Shown one piece after another: positions 29,181 to 38,186 of a DNA stretch of 64,000 bases. The DNA is from Chitinivibrio alkaliphilus ACht1 (GTDB lineage: Bacteria > Fibrobacterota > Chitinivibrionia > Chitinivibrionales > Chitinivibrionaceae). The stretch's first letter is position 1. Every line of letters begins with the position of its first letter. A program made the position numbers and the translations under genes. The notes under the pieces were generated by a model, which was given only the letters and a program-made list of their open reading frames with translations, had not been told where the DNA came from and did no database searches. The stretch spans positions 18,669-82,668 of the forward strand of contig NZ_ASJR01000013.1 in NCBI RefSeq assembly GCF_000474745.1, written 5' to 3'.

Positions 29181-30149
29181 TTACTGAGAGAGGGTCTTGA
29201 GGAGTTCTTGTATCCGCTTCTGTTCGTGGGAGACCCCCATGCGCCCGTATGCGGCATAAATATTTTCTAACCCTTGAATTGACTGTGGGGCTCCGGCTAC
29301 ATAGGCTTTTTGGAAAAATGTTTCAGCTTCGTTGTACAGGCCTTCTTCAAAGGCGATATTACCGGCTAGGAGGGCGAGTTGCGGAAAGTCGGGCGTGCTT
29401 TCTAAAAATTCGTGCGCCTTCATGACGGCTACATAAGGACGGTTTGAAATGCCGAGAATTTCAATATATCGATACAGATTCCATTGCTTTGCCACTCCCG
29501 ATTCGATAAGATAGTCGATATAGAGAAGGGCCTGGTCGTACTGTTCCGTATCGAAGGCGTGGTCTGACAGAAGGGTGTATTTATCGTAGAAATCCCGTTC
29601 CCGATCTTCAGGATAGTTTTGTAACCAAAAGCGAGACTGCTCACGGTCTTTGAGCTCTTCGTACATTGTGTAGAGTAGATAATATATATCAGCATGTGCT
29701 TCGCCCATTTCGGCAAGTTGCACAAAGAGAGGAATCGCTTTTTCGTAATGGCTTAGTTTGTAATAGGCACTTCCCAGAAGAGCCATCATTTCTGTATTTG
29801 GTTCTGTTTCAAGGCGCATTGCTCGTTCAAGAAGGGCAATTGTTTCCGCATATGCTTCCTGTGAAAAAAGCAGCACTGCCAAATTATGATAGGGCCGAAG
29901 AAACCCCGGTGCTTCAAGGATGGAAAAGCGGTATGCTGCGATTGCCTGAGGTATATCTCCACGGCTGTAGTATGCATTTCCCATATTAAAATAGGCAAGG
30001 GCAGGGCGAAGGCCCGTACGTACGGCTTCCTTATACAGGGTAATTGCCTCTGTATAGGCCCCGGCTTGATATTTCTCTGCAGCTTGGTCAAGAAGAGATT
30101 TTGCCGTAAGCGGGGCTGTACAAAAGAGGATCAGCAGTAACAGTTTCAT
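29181..30149 (-). CDS. secreted TPR protein of the TonB operon
   Basis: 322 residues. A signal peptide (MKLLLLILFCTAPLTA) is followed by TPR repeats through most of the chain (QAGAYTEAITLYKEAV, AYFNMGNAYYSRGDIPQAIA, ALLGSAYYKLSHYEKAI). It starts right after the tonB stop, with GGAG as ribosome site. A TPR protein at the end of a DUF3450-TtpC-ExbB-ExbD-TonB cluster is the known layout of TonB2-like systems in marine Gammaproteobacteria, where it probably helps assembly. Confidence 0.82.
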   Translation of the reverse strand: MKLLLLILFCTAPLTAKSLLDQAAEKYQAGAYTEAITLYKEAVRTGLRPALAYFNMGNAYYSRGDIPQAIAAYRFSILEAPGFLRPYHNLAVLLFSQEAYAETIALLERAMRLETEPNTEMMALLGSAYYKLSHYEKAIPLFVQLAEMGEAHADIYYLLYTMYEELKDREQSRFWLQNYPEDRERDFYDKYTLLSDHAFDTEQYDQALLYIDYLIESGVAKQWNLYRYIEILGISNRPYVAVMKAHEFLESTPDFPQLALLAGNIAFEEGLYNEAETFFQKAYVAGAPQSIQGLENIYAAYGRMGVSHEQKRIQELLKTLSQ

Positions 30150-30150
30150 A

Positions 30151-30783
30151 TCACTCCAAGCTAAAATTGATACTTTGCCGTACTCGTACCGCCACGGGCA
30201 TCCCCTCAAACACACCGGGACGGAACCGCCACCGCTGGAGAGTTTCACGTACGGGAGACTCAAACAGGGGATGGGGAAGTTCTTCAAATTGGATGTTGCT
30301 CACTGCGCCGCTGATATCTACTACAAAGGTCACTACCACTGTTCCTTCTATGCCTTGCCTGCGGGCCGCGCGGGGATAGGCAACGGGTTCTCGGCGAATT
30401 GGAGCAGGAGGCGTGTCTGCATCTCCCTCTTCCATCACACTGGTACGTACCCCTTGACCACCTCCAATAATACTCCCCCCATCGCCAACGCCCAGATCGG
30501 GGGAGAAATCCATATCAAGATCCCGGGCCGGGCGACTCATGGAGGTTGCTAAGGGGTTCATATCAGGGCTTTCCTCTTGTGGTTGCGGCGGTGTTTCTTC
30601 CTGCGGTTCTTCAAAGACTATTGTCTGTTCAACCTGTATTGAGTCCTCTTCCTTGGGGGGACGATCTTGAGACATGTCTTGCGCAATGGGAATAATCATG
30701 AAAAGAAGAAATGTAACGAGCAGGGCCAAGGCAGATTTTGCTATGAGCTGTGCTATCTTCATAAGGTATTGAGTATATCTCAT
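30151..30783 (-). CDS. tonB: TonB-type energy transducer
   Basis: 210 residues. One N-terminal membrane helix (about 8-30), an acidic/proline periplasmic spacer (about 38-75), a glycine-rich linker and a C-terminal TonB domain (about 125-210) with YPRAARRQGIEGTVVVTFVV and LQRWRFRPG. It passes proton-motive energy to outer-membrane transporters. It begins two bases after the exbD stop. Confidence 0.88.
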   Translation of the reverse strand: MRYTQYLMKIAQLIAKSALALLVTFLLFMIIPIAQDMSQDRPPKEEDSIQVEQTIVFEEPQEETPPQPQEESPDMNPLATSMSRPARDLDMDFSPDLGVGDGGSIIGGGQGVRTSVMEEGDADTPPAPIRREPVAYPRAARRQGIEGTVVVTFVVDISGAVSNIQFEELPHPLFESPVRETLQRWRFRPGVFEGMPVAVRVRQSINFSLE

Positions 30784-30785
30784 GG

Positions 30786-31196
30786 TTAATTTCTATCAGC
30801 CGCAAGGGAAACCCGGTCAAACCCTGCAGTGTTCACAATGTCCATAATTTCAACGGAACGCCCCAAGGGAGAACCGCGATCACCAACAATAATAACGGTG
30901 GCTGAGGGGATGCGCGCCCGTTCGCTTCGGAGGAGCCGCTCCAGTTCTTGTGTGTCTACTTGCCTGCCGTGAATATGAATGCTACCCTCACGGGAAACAC
31001 CGACAAGGATTGTTTCGTTACCTTGCGCCACGGAGCTTGCCGCTTGGGGCTTGTCAACATCTATACCTGTCTCACGGGTAAAATTGGTTGTTATAACAAA
31101 GAAGATAAGAAGAATAAACACCATATCGAGAAGTGGGCCCATATCGACATGAGCAGCCTTGGACTCTTTTTGGATAAAGCCGTAATCATCAAACAT
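30786..31196 (-). CDS. exbD: biopolymer transport protein ExbD
   Basis: 136 residues. One membrane helix carries the essential aspartate in DMGPLLDMVFILLIFFVITT, followed by the periplasmic ExbD domain ending in GRSVEIMDIVNTAGFDRVSL. It forms the proton channel with the ExbB proteins. Its start overlaps the exbB stop by eight bases. Confidence 0.93.
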   Translation of the reverse strand: MFDDYGFIQKESKAAHVDMGPLLDMVFILLIFFVITTNFTRETGIDVDKPQAASSVAQGNETILVGVSREGSIHIHGRQVDTQELERLLRSERARIPSATVIIVGDRGSPLGRSVEIMDIVNTAGFDRVSLAADRN

Positions 31197-31809
31197 GTTC
31201 TTCTCCCATGGTTATAATTGCTTCTCCTGCATGAATGAGCGTATGGACAATACGCTCTTTTCGTCCTTTGAGATAGTTGTGTATTAACATGCCGGGAAAG
31301 GCTATTAAAAGACCTGTTTGTGTCGTAAGTAAGGCAATAGATATACCCCCTGAAAGGATGTGGGGGTTGCCGATACCATGTTCTGTTATAAGTGAGAATG
31401 TTTGCACCATTCCCACAACGGTTCCTAATAAGCCTAGTAAGGGGGCTACGGTTACCCATGCAGCGATAATATCAAGGTTTTTTTCAAGCAGGGGGACCTC
31501 CCGTAATAATACTTCACGATACCGATTAATAAAAAATTGACGGGATGATCGAGCATCTCTTTCATAGGAGTCCATATCCATAAAGGAGAGGGTAAACCAT
31601 GGTGGTAGTTGTGTATCGCTTCCATGCTCTTTTCTTTGGAGGTATTCCTTAATTTTTTCAGGTGTGGGGAGGTTTTTTTCAACATGCATGTAGTAGAATA
31701 GGGTATCAAAGGAAAGAAAAAAGATTACCAGTGATACAAAAAAGATGAGGAGGCTCACCACTCCAGCAGTATGGACGTAATAGTCGTAAAACAATTCAAT
31801 GAAACGCAT
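31189..31809 (-). CDS. exbB: biopolymer transport protein ExbB (MotA/TolQ/ExbB)
   Basis: 206 residues with three membrane helices. The conserved segment APLLGLLGTVVGMVQTF and the late ISIALLTTQTGLLIAFPGML are ExbB signatures. ATG 31809 has AGGTG upstream and follows the stop of the preceding gene; ATG 31833, overlapping that gene, is the alternative. It is the shorter of two ExbB-like genes in this operon. Confidence 0.9.
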   Translation of the reverse strand: MRFIELFYDYYVHTAGVVSLLIFFVSLVIFFLSFDTLFYYMHVEKNLPTPEKIKEYLQRKEHGSDTQLPPWFTLSFMDMDSYERDARSSRQFFINRYREVLLREVPLLEKNLDIIAAWVTVAPLLGLLGTVVGMVQTFSLITEHGIGNPHILSGGISIALLTTQTGLLIAFPGMLIHNYLKGRKERIVHTLIHAGEAIITMGEEHV

Positions 31810-31817
31810 TAGTACAC

Positions 31818-33272
31818 CTATTCTGCTGGCCATAGACGGTTTAATATTCGCATTGCATACATCTCAATATCAGATTGTATTCGGTTTCGTCTATTGCGGA
31901 GAAAATTATGTAGCAAGAGTACAGGAATTGCAATAATTAAGCCTGTCTCGGTGGTTACCAGCGCCTCTGATATACCTCCGGCAAGCAGTTGTGGGTCCCC
32001 GGTACCGAAGCGGGTAATATCAGTAAACATACGAATCATCCCTGTCACGGTTCCTAAGAGCCCCATAAGTGGGGCCGATGCAGCAATAACGGCAAGGGTG
32101 TCGAGATGTTTTTCCAAGATGGGTATTTCGGTAAGGAGAATTTCCTTCACGGCCTTTTCTGCAGAAGCTCGATTCCGCTCAGAATGTTCAATAGAGTTTT
32201 GTAAGATTCGTGCTAACACCCCAGAATTTTTTTCAGCCAAGGTTTTCGCTCCCTCTATATCGCCCTTCTCCAAAAACTGCACAGCCTTGTTAATAAAGGT
32301 ATAACTGCGTTTATGACGCACGTGATATACAATCAAACGATTGACAACCAACACAAGGGCCCACAGCATCATCACCCCAAGCGGGGCCATCATAAATCCG
32401 CCCTTCTCAATAAAATCTTGTAGATACTCCCATGTTGTCATCTCCTCACGCCCAAGCATATCTCGGGTTTGGGTGGTTTGGACGGGGTCAAGGGGGAGGG
32501 AAAGGAGTTGCCCCTCCTCTGGAGATACGTGACTGGAGAAAATCTGATCAATCATTTGACCATGGCTTTGATCGGCAACCCGCTGCCATTCAAAAGGGTT
32601 GGCACGATCTTCTCCAAGGAAATTGAGGTAGTATTGACTTGTGTCTACAATCCCGTATGCCACGGCATGGCCAATACGAAGAACCCGCATGTCTTGAATT
32701 TCCTCTTCAGGAAGCACAACCCTTGTTCGAAACCACTGGCTGAAGCGGCTCTCCATGAAGCGAGATACTTTTAAATCAAGAAGGGTGGTATAATAGGTTC
32801 CGGGATTTTGTTGAGGAGAGAGTTCGTCCTGAAGCGCCCGGTGAGCAACAAAGAGAGAGTCCTTGTGCAAGGGAAAATCCTGAGAGATGTAGTCGCTATA
32901 TTGACGATCCTTTTCCTCCACTGCTCGTACAATCTCTTTCCATGTATGCTGAAGCCGTTGTATCTCTTCTTCTTGGCTAGAAATTTCACTACGAATTACT
33001 TTTTGATTTTCCCGTTTTGATGTAAGTGAGCGGAGCAGCTCCTCACTCTCTGTCTGTAGCTCTTCCAAGTGATCTCTATTTCGTTTTCGCAGACGAGTGT
33101 GTTCCTCCTTTTGATTCCACCGTGTTCGCGTGAGGTGTTCAAAGGTGCTTTGTCGATCATGGTAGCGTTCGCGGAGATACTCAAGCTCTGAATAGAGATC
33201 TTCTAAGGGGGTATCTTCACTAAATATCGGTATAAGAAGAAAAAGGAGCAGTAACAGGGATCTTTTACTCAT
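31818..33272 (-). CDS. TtpC-like long ExbB-family protein with periplasmic coiled coil
   Basis: 484 residues. A signal peptide (MSKRSLLLLLFLLIPIFS), a long coiled-coil periplasmic region (about 30-270) and a C-terminal MotA/TolQ/ExbB domain with APLMGLLGTVTGMIRMF and SEALVTTETGLIIAIPVLLL. Such long ExbB paralogs (TtpC in Vibrio) are required by TonB2 systems. AAGGAG lies six bases before ATG 33272, and the start overlaps the DUF3450 gene end. Confidence 0.88.
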   Translation of the reverse strand: MSKRSLLLLLFLLIPIFSEDTPLEDLYSELEYLRERYHDRQSTFEHLTRTRWNQKEEHTRLRKRNRDHLEELQTESEELLRSLTSKRENQKVIRSEISSQEEEIQRLQHTWKEIVRAVEEKDRQYSDYISQDFPLHKDSLFVAHRALQDELSPQQNPGTYYTTLLDLKVSRFMESRFSQWFRTRVVLPEEEIQDMRVLRIGHAVAYGIVDTSQYYLNFLGEDRANPFEWQRVADQSHGQMIDQIFSSHVSPEEGQLLSLPLDPVQTTQTRDMLGREEMTTWEYLQDFIEKGGFMMAPLGVMMLWALVLVVNRLIVYHVRHKRSYTFINKAVQFLEKGDIEGAKTLAEKNSGVLARILQNSIEHSERNRASAEKAVKEILLTEIPILEKHLDTLAVIAASAPLMGLLGTVTGMIRMFTDITRFGTGDPQLLAGGISEALVTTETGLIIAIPVLLLHNFLRNRRNRIQSDIEMYAMRILNRLWPAE

Positions 33273-34089
33273 GGGAAACTCCTTCTTCAAGGGTCGATAT
33301 ATAGGGGATGGGAAGAGGAATTATGTCGGGTATATCTCGATCTTCACGCATTTGGATAGCACGAAGAATCGTCTCAGCATAGCCTGCATCCTCAAAAGAT
33401 ACCCAAGACATTTTCCGTGGACTCCAGTAGGCCCCGCGTTTTCCTGCTGCGTCTACACAGGCAAGAAAGGCGTATCCTACACGAAGGTAGTGGGCAGAGC
33501 CGTCTATTCCTTCATATGCCGAAGGGGCACTCCAGCTATCAATACTGAACCGGCCTGTGGAAAATCGGTTTAAGATAAGCCAAAGACGATCAACTGCTTC
33601 ACCGGGCGCAGCAGAACCATCGTCAACATCTTGTTTGAGCATGGTAAGGTCACGCATGGGAGATTCTGCAATACTTGGTGGCAGCAGAGAAAGGCTGTCG
33701 TGATACCGTTCCATACTCGCCATGAGGTGGCTTGAAAACTGTTGTTCCCGATATCGATACGACCGAATGCGTCGAGCAAGACTTCCCGTGTGGGCGGTGA
33801 GAGAGTCTTTCCGTACCTTCTCTTTCTGAATCTCCTCTGTTAGAGAGTCAATACGGGTGCTACGAAGGTTTCTCACAGAGTCTATGCGTGCTGTATAGGA
33901 GATAAAAGAGGCGGAATCATCTTTAATACGAGATTCCGTATCGGCAATCTCCATATCAATATTATCAATACGGGATCGGTACTGTTCAATTTCGCGCATG
34001 ATCTCACGTCGCTGCATCTCTTCAGAATTGGCAGCTATACCGATGGGCACAAGCAGAAATACGGTACAACACCACTGGATTAGTTTCAT
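33265..34089 (-). CDS. DUF3450-family periplasmic coiled-coil protein
   Basis: 274 residues. A signal peptide (MKLIQWCCTVFLLVPIGIAA) is followed by a coiled coil (about 25-110) and a globular C-terminal part (LRVGYAFLACVDAAGKRGAYW and WVSFEDAGYAETILRAIQM). This matches DUF3450 proteins that open TonB2/TtpC operons. GAGGT precedes ATG 34089. It is the first gene of the six-gene TonB operon down to 29181. Confidence 0.82.
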   Translation of the reverse strand: MKLIQWCCTVFLLVPIGIAANSEEMQRREIMREIEQYRSRIDNIDMEIADTESRIKDDSASFISYTARIDSVRNLRSTRIDSLTEEIQKEKVRKDSLTAHTGSLARRIRSYRYREQQFSSHLMASMERYHDSLSLLPPSIAESPMRDLTMLKQDVDDGSAAPGEAVDRLWLILNRFSTGRFSIDSWSAPSAYEGIDGSAHYLRVGYAFLACVDAAGKRGAYWSPRKMSWVSFEDAGYAETILRAIQMREDRDIPDIIPLPIPYISTLEEGVSHE

Positions 34090-34331
34090 ACTACCTCGCA
34101 TATAAGATTCCCCGTTAATATACGCAATTGTTACATCTCTGTAGAGTGCTTTTCCGCCACACCTGCCTTGGAAAGAGGCTTTTGAAAAATGAACAGAAAG
34201 TGATCAAAATATATATGGTCTAAAAAAATGTTCATTATCAAAGGATGTGCAGAAAAAAAACAATCCCTTACAAAGGGTATTGCGGATGTAATATATAACT
34301 TGGTGTTAGTCGCGTCTAAAGAATATGAAAA

Positions 34332-34355
34332 AAAAGAGGAGTTACCTCCTCTTTT
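34332..34355 (-). terminator. terminator after small membrane peptide gene
   Basis: Ten-base arms AAAAGAGGAG/CTCCTCTTTT with a four-base loop. On the minus strand the stem is followed by a T run. It serves the 45-residue peptide gene and also shields the TonB operon. Confidence 0.8.
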
Positions 34356-34376
34356 CTCTATGTGCTCTTGTCGTTT

Positions 34377-34514
34377 TTAGGATACGCCTCGCGCACCTCG
34401 TTCTACTTTCTCTTGATCCTGTGATAGTTTTTTCTCATCAGATGCGTTAAGAATCATAATAATAGCTGCAATCGCTACAGCTCCCGCTGTTAGTAAGCCT
34501 ACTACTTTCTTCAT
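34377..34514 (-). CDS. small single-helix membrane peptide
   Basis: 45 residues: MKK, a hydrophobic helix (VVGLLTAGAVAIAAIIMIL) and a charged tail rich in lysine, glutamate and glutamine. AAAGGAG lies seven bases before ATG 34514, a good promoter lies upstream and a terminator downstream, so it is a complete single-gene unit. The in-frame upstream extension to 34610 would start inside the promoter and is rejected. Function unknown. Confidence 0.7.
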   Translation of the reverse strand: MKKVVGLLTAGAVAIAAIIMILNASDEKKLSQDQEKVERGARGVS

Positions 34515-34581
34515 GGAAAACTCCTTTGTTTTGGTATAGGGCAAATACCTGTAACTCTTCGACAGAGCATTTCTGACTCTA

Positions 34582-34610
34582 TAAATACAATCTCCTCTGA
34601 GGGAAGTCAA
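34582..34610 (-). promoter_or_regulatory. sigma70-like promoter of the small peptide gene
   Basis: On the minus strand TTGACT, 17 bases, TATTTA, about 70 bases upstream of the start at 34514. This is one of the best -35 matches in the window. Confidence 0.6.
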
Positions 34611-34713
34611 CTCTTTTTACAAGATATCCATGGGCACAGGTGTGCTCCTTCCACGAGTGTATCAGATAAAAGGATCTGGCGTAATATATTTTGCTTGTAC
34701 GAAGGAGCGTTAT

Positions 34714-35958
34714 ATGTTAGAAGATATCCAAAATCTTCCCTTGTGGAAGAGTCTTAATACTGAGGTACGGCAGTTTTGCTTGTTTGTTACCGACACCTAT
34801 GAATTTACTTTTCAGCAGAAGCGGCAGCTTTTGATATGGAGCGTTGATTTACAAATGTGGGGGTGTACTATAACACCCCTCAAGAATATGCTAGAGTGGA
34901 ATGATAAGGCGACACGTAAGCAGAATGCCAGAGCTGCAGTTTCGTGCATACACACCTTTTGGAAGTCGAAAAAAAACGAGGGCCCTTTTTATTCAGGTGA
35001 AGGATTTGCGCCCAGTGATATTTCTCCACGGGTGCGTCGTGAAGATCGTCGTAGGAAAATTTTAGGAGAGTGCCCGGTGGCGTCGGAAAAGACGAGGTGC
35101 TGTAATTTAAAAACCCTTGATGCTGTACAGGGGTGTGGGTATGGGTGCTCCTACTGCTCTATTCAGTCTTTTTATTCAGGAGGCGAGGTGGTTTTTGATT
35201 CGCGTCTTTCTGAGCGCCTTAAGGAGCTTTCTCTGGAAAAAGATCGAATCTACCATATTGGTACGGGGCAGTCTTCCGATTCACTCATGTGGGGCAATAC
35301 GAATAATCATCTTGCAGATCTGATGCATTTTGCAGATACGCACGAGCAGGTCATTCTTGAGCTTAAAACAAAATCCAATCGTGTTGATTGGTTGTTGGAG
35401 CATGAAATACCACGAAATGTAATCTGTACCTGGTCACTAAATCCACAGGATGTTATTTCCGCAGAAGAACATCATACTGCATCTTTACAGGATCGCTTGG
35501 ATGCTGCTGAGAAAGTGGCACGGGCCGGGATACGTGTGGGCTTTCATTTTCACCCCATGATGAGATATCACGGGTGGAAAGAAGGATATGGTACGATTTG
35601 TAGGATTCTCCAAGAACGATTTTCTCCCACGGAAGTTGTGTCAATTTCCTTTGGAGCCTTAACATTTATCAAGCCGGTTCTGAAAAAACTTCGTCAACGC
35701 GCTCTGCCCAGTCGAGTCTTGCAAATGCCCTTCGAAGAGATCGCTGGGCGATTTTCATATCCCCGAGAGATTAAAAAAGAGCTGTTTTCATACGCATATA
35801 ATTGTTTCTCCCCTGGGTGGAAAGAGAGTGTATTCTTTTATTTATGTATGGAGGATGCAACACTTTGGAAAGAGGTTTTTGGTTTTGAGTATTCCAGTAA
35901 TGAAGCTTTGGAAGCATCTATGAATCAATGGTATATGCGTAAAATTTCAGAAAAATAA
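34714..35958 (+). CDS. radical SAM protein related to spore photoproduct lyase
   Basis: 414 residues. The iron-sulfur motif CGYGCSYC (Cys141, Cys145, Cys148; CxxxCxxC) sits in a central radical-SAM barrel, with ELKTKSNRVDWLL, WSLNPQDVISAEE, RLDAAEKVARAGIRVGFHFH and YHGWKEGY, which resemble the SplB layout. SplB repairs UV-induced thymine dimers in spores. No sporulation gene is seen here, so the role is open: DNA repair or another radical reaction. GAAGGAG precedes ATG 34714. It is divergent from the small peptide gene. Confidence 0.78.
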   Translation: MLEDIQNLPLWKSLNTEVRQFCLFVTDTYEFTFQQKRQLLIWSVDLQMWGCTITPLKNMLEWNDKATRKQNARAAVSCIHTFWKSKKNEGPFYSGEGFAPSDISPRVRREDRRRKILGECPVASEKTRCCNLKTLDAVQGCGYGCSYCSIQSFYSGGEVVFDSRLSERLKELSLEKDRIYHIGTGQSSDSLMWGNTNNHLADLMHFADTHEQVILELKTKSNRVDWLLEHEIPRNVICTWSLNPQDVISAEEHHTASLQDRLDAAEKVARAGIRVGFHFHPMMRYHGWKEGYGTICRILQERFSPTEVVSISFGALTFIKPVLKKLRQRALPSRVLQMPFEEIAGRFSYPREIKKELFSYAYNCFSPGWKESVFFYLCMEDATLWKEVFGFEYSSNEALEASMNQWYMRKISEK

Positions 35959-35992
35959 TTATTATAAGAGTGTCGTGATTTGAACCTATCAT

Positions 35993-36024
35993 AAAAAAAG
36001 GCCCATCCAGTTGGATGGGCCTTT
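35993..36024 (-). terminator. rho-independent terminator after rpsD
   Basis: Twelve-base arms AAAGGCCCATCC/GGATGGGCCTTT with a four-base loop. On the minus strand the stem runs into T residues directly after rpsD. Confidence 0.9.
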
Positions 36025-36046
36025 GGTAAGTTCTTTGCATATCGTA

Positions 36047-36661
36047 TTATTTTGAGTAAAACTCAACAACAAGCTGGATATCTCCGGGAAGAACCACGTC
36101 TTCTCTTTGTGGCTTACGGAGTATTTTTCCAGTACCGTCAACCTTAGAGAATTCAAGCCATTCAGGAATTGTTTTTCCTGCATTTTCAGCAATGTAATCC
36201 TGTACTAACTTTTTACTTTTGTTACGATCGCGCACAGTAATAACATCATTTTCACATACAGTGTATGAGGGGATGTCCATTTTTTTACCATTTACACGGA
36301 TGTGGTTATGATTTACCAGTTGACGCGCCTGAGAGCGGGTAGAGGCCATGCCAAGACGATATACCACATTATCAAGGCGTGACTCTAAGAGCGTAATCAT
36401 GTTGCCATCGGTAACACCCTTGAGTTGTTTTGCCTTTTTAAAGGTATTACGGAACTGGCGCTCACTTAAGCCGTAACTATACCGAATCTTCTGTTTTTCT
36501 CCGAGTTGTTTCCCATACTCACTTACATTGGGACGACGTTTTTTCTTTGGCCCTGGAGGTGCCGGTTTTTTGTCGAGAATGCGCGAGTATTTTTCATTCT
36601 CAAAAATATTGCTGCGAAATCGACGAACGATTTTTGCTTTTGGTTTTAGGTTTCTTGACAT
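36047..36661 (-). CDS. rpsD: 30S ribosomal protein S4
   Basis: 204 residues with the N-terminal S4 domain and the S4 RNA-binding fold (LESRLDNVVYRLGMA, TRSQARQLVNHNHIRVNG). The N-terminus lacks the zinc-binding cysteines of C+ forms. It is transcribed alone, with its own promoter-like site and terminator, rather than with rpsM, rpsK and rpoA. It nucleates 30S assembly and in many bacteria represses its own messenger. AGAGGAG precedes the ATG. Confidence 0.98.
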   Translation of the reverse strand: MSRNLKPKAKIVRRFRSNIFENEKYSRILDKKPAPPGPKKKRRPNVSEYGKQLGEKQKIRYSYGLSERQFRNTFKKAKQLKGVTDGNMITLLESRLDNVVYRLGMASTRSQARQLVNHNHIRVNGKKMDIPSYTVCENDVITVRDRNKSKKLVQDYIAENAGKTIPEWLEFSKVDGTGKILRKPQREDVVLPGDIQLVVEFYSK

Positions 36662-36743
36662 CTTTTCTCCTCTATGTCTTCATTATTCTGCTGTTAAATT
36701 ACTGTAGCCGCGGTAATTTGAGCCAGCAGGACTAACGAAATCG

Positions 36744-36772
36744 GTTATAATATAAAATACGCGAGCCTGTAA
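36744..36772 (-). promoter_or_regulatory. possible promoter of rpsD
   Basis: On the minus strand TTACAG, 17 bases, TATAAC, about 85 bases upstream of the rpsD start. It leaves a leader long enough for S4 autoregulation, but no leader structure was worked out. Confidence 0.4.
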
Positions 36773-36783
36773 GGTGTAGAATA

Positions 36784-38166
36784 TTAATTTTTTGTCACTG
36801 GATAGAGACCGTCGAAACAGGCTTTGCAGTAGTTACAGCGCTGATCTTCAGGAAGTGCCGCAAGCATCCCTTCTATAGAAAGATAGGCAAGAGAATCAAC
36901 ATCAAAATAAGACTCGATCTCTTTCACATTTTTGTTGTTCGCCAAAAATTGGTCTTTACGGGGCATATCAATACCGTAAAAGCAGGGGTGTAGAACCGGT
37001 GGCGAAGCAATGCGTAAATGCACTTCACGTGGTTCAGCTGTTCTGAGGAGTTTAACAATCTTCCGCATGGTTGTACCCCGGACAATGGAGTCATCCACGA
37101 CAATAATTTTTTTCCCTTTTATAAGAGATTTAACAGGATTGAATTTAACCCGAACACCAAAATTACGGCCGCTCTGCTTTGGCTGGATAAAGGTTCGCCC
37201 TACATAATGATTTCTGATAAGGCCATGTTGGAAGGGTATTTGCGCCTCTTCTGCATACCCGAGAGTTGCCACTGTTGCAGAGTCGGGAACACTCATTACA
37301 AAGTCAGCATCGGCAACAGGATTTTCCGTAGCAAGTTGTCGTCCCATTTCTCGGCGGACTGCATCTACGGATTGACCAAAAATGCGAGAATCAGGACGGG
37401 AAAAATAGATATGCTCAAAAATACAGTGAGCATATGTTTTTACGGGTTTAAACTTTGGTATTTCAAAGGATCGGACCCCATCACGGGTAATCTTGATCAT
37501 CTCGCCAGGTTGTATTTCTCGAATCTCTTGGGCGCCGAGGAGATCAAAGGCGCATGTTTCAGAGGCAACCGTATAGGCACCGTCTATTTTCCCAAGACTG
37601 AGCGGCCGGATGCCGTAGTGGTCACGAGCTGCATACAGGGCGTCCTTGGTTAAAAAAAGCATGGAATAGGCGCCAAGTGCATTTGAAAGGGAGTCGAGGA
37701 TCATGCTGTCGAGAGTTTTATGGCGCGAGTTTGCCATAAGGTGCATTACCACATCGGTGTCGTTTGTCGAGGTAAAAATTGACCCCGCATTTTCCATTTC
37801 AGTCCGTAATTCCTGGGCATTAATCAGATTTCCATTATGCGCACAGGCGATCTGCCCTGCCTTAAAGTCAATCAGCATGGGTTGTGCGTTTTCAAGGCCC
37901 GACCCTCCTGTCGTGGAGTAGCGATTATGGCCAATGGCTGCGGTTCCGGCAAGTGAGTCGATAATGGCAGTATCGTTAAATACGTCTTTTACCAGCCCAG
38001 AGTTTGCATAGCGTTTAAGTAGTTTTCCGTCAGATGAGCAAATTCCGGATGCTTCCTGTCCACGGTGCTGTAGGGCATATAATCCGTAATACGTAAAATT
38101 TGCCGCATCTTCATGATTGAATATGCCAAATACACCACACTCTTCTTTAATAGAACTTTCTACCAT
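36784..38166 (-). CDS. purF: amidophosphoribosyltransferase
   Basis: 460 residues. A short propeptide precedes the catalytic Cys10 (VESSIKEECGVFG), with the class II amidotransferase domain (GHNRYSTTG, CAHNGNLINA) and the C-terminal PRTase domain (KIIVVDDSIVRGTTMRKIV). It makes phosphoribosylamine, the first step of purine synthesis. ATG 38166 has GAGG nine bases upstream; the TTG two codons earlier is too close to it. pyrG ends 20 bp before the start, so the two genes are one operon. Confidence 0.96.
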   Translation of the reverse strand: MVESSIKEECGVFGIFNHEDAANFTYYGLYALQHRGQEASGICSSDGKLLKRYANSGLVKDVFNDTAIIDSLAGTAAIGHNRYSTTGGSGLENAQPMLIDFKAGQIACAHNGNLINAQELRTEMENAGSIFTSTNDTDVVMHLMANSRHKTLDSMILDSLSNALGAYSMLFLTKDALYAARDHYGIRPLSLGKIDGAYTVASETCAFDLLGAQEIREIQPGEMIKITRDGVRSFEIPKFKPVKTYAHCIFEHIYFSRPDSRIFGQSVDAVRREMGRQLATENPVADADFVMSVPDSATVATLGYAEEAQIPFQHGLIRNHYVGRTFIQPKQSGRNFGVRVKFNPVKSLIKGKKIIVVDDSIVRGTTMRKIVKLLRTAEPREVHLRIASPPVLHPCFYGIDMPRKDQFLANNKNVKEIESYFDVDSLAYLSIEGMLAALPEDQRCNYCKACFDGLYPVTKN

Positions 38167-38186
38167 TATCAACTACCTCGATAAGT

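Noticed and set aside
34714..35958. evidence for sporulation from the SplB-like gene
   Set aside because: No other spore gene is in the window, and SPL relatives occur in non-spore-formers.
37018..37653. 211-residue frame antisense to purF
   Set aside because: Long but a reverse-strand shadow of purF, without ribosome site.
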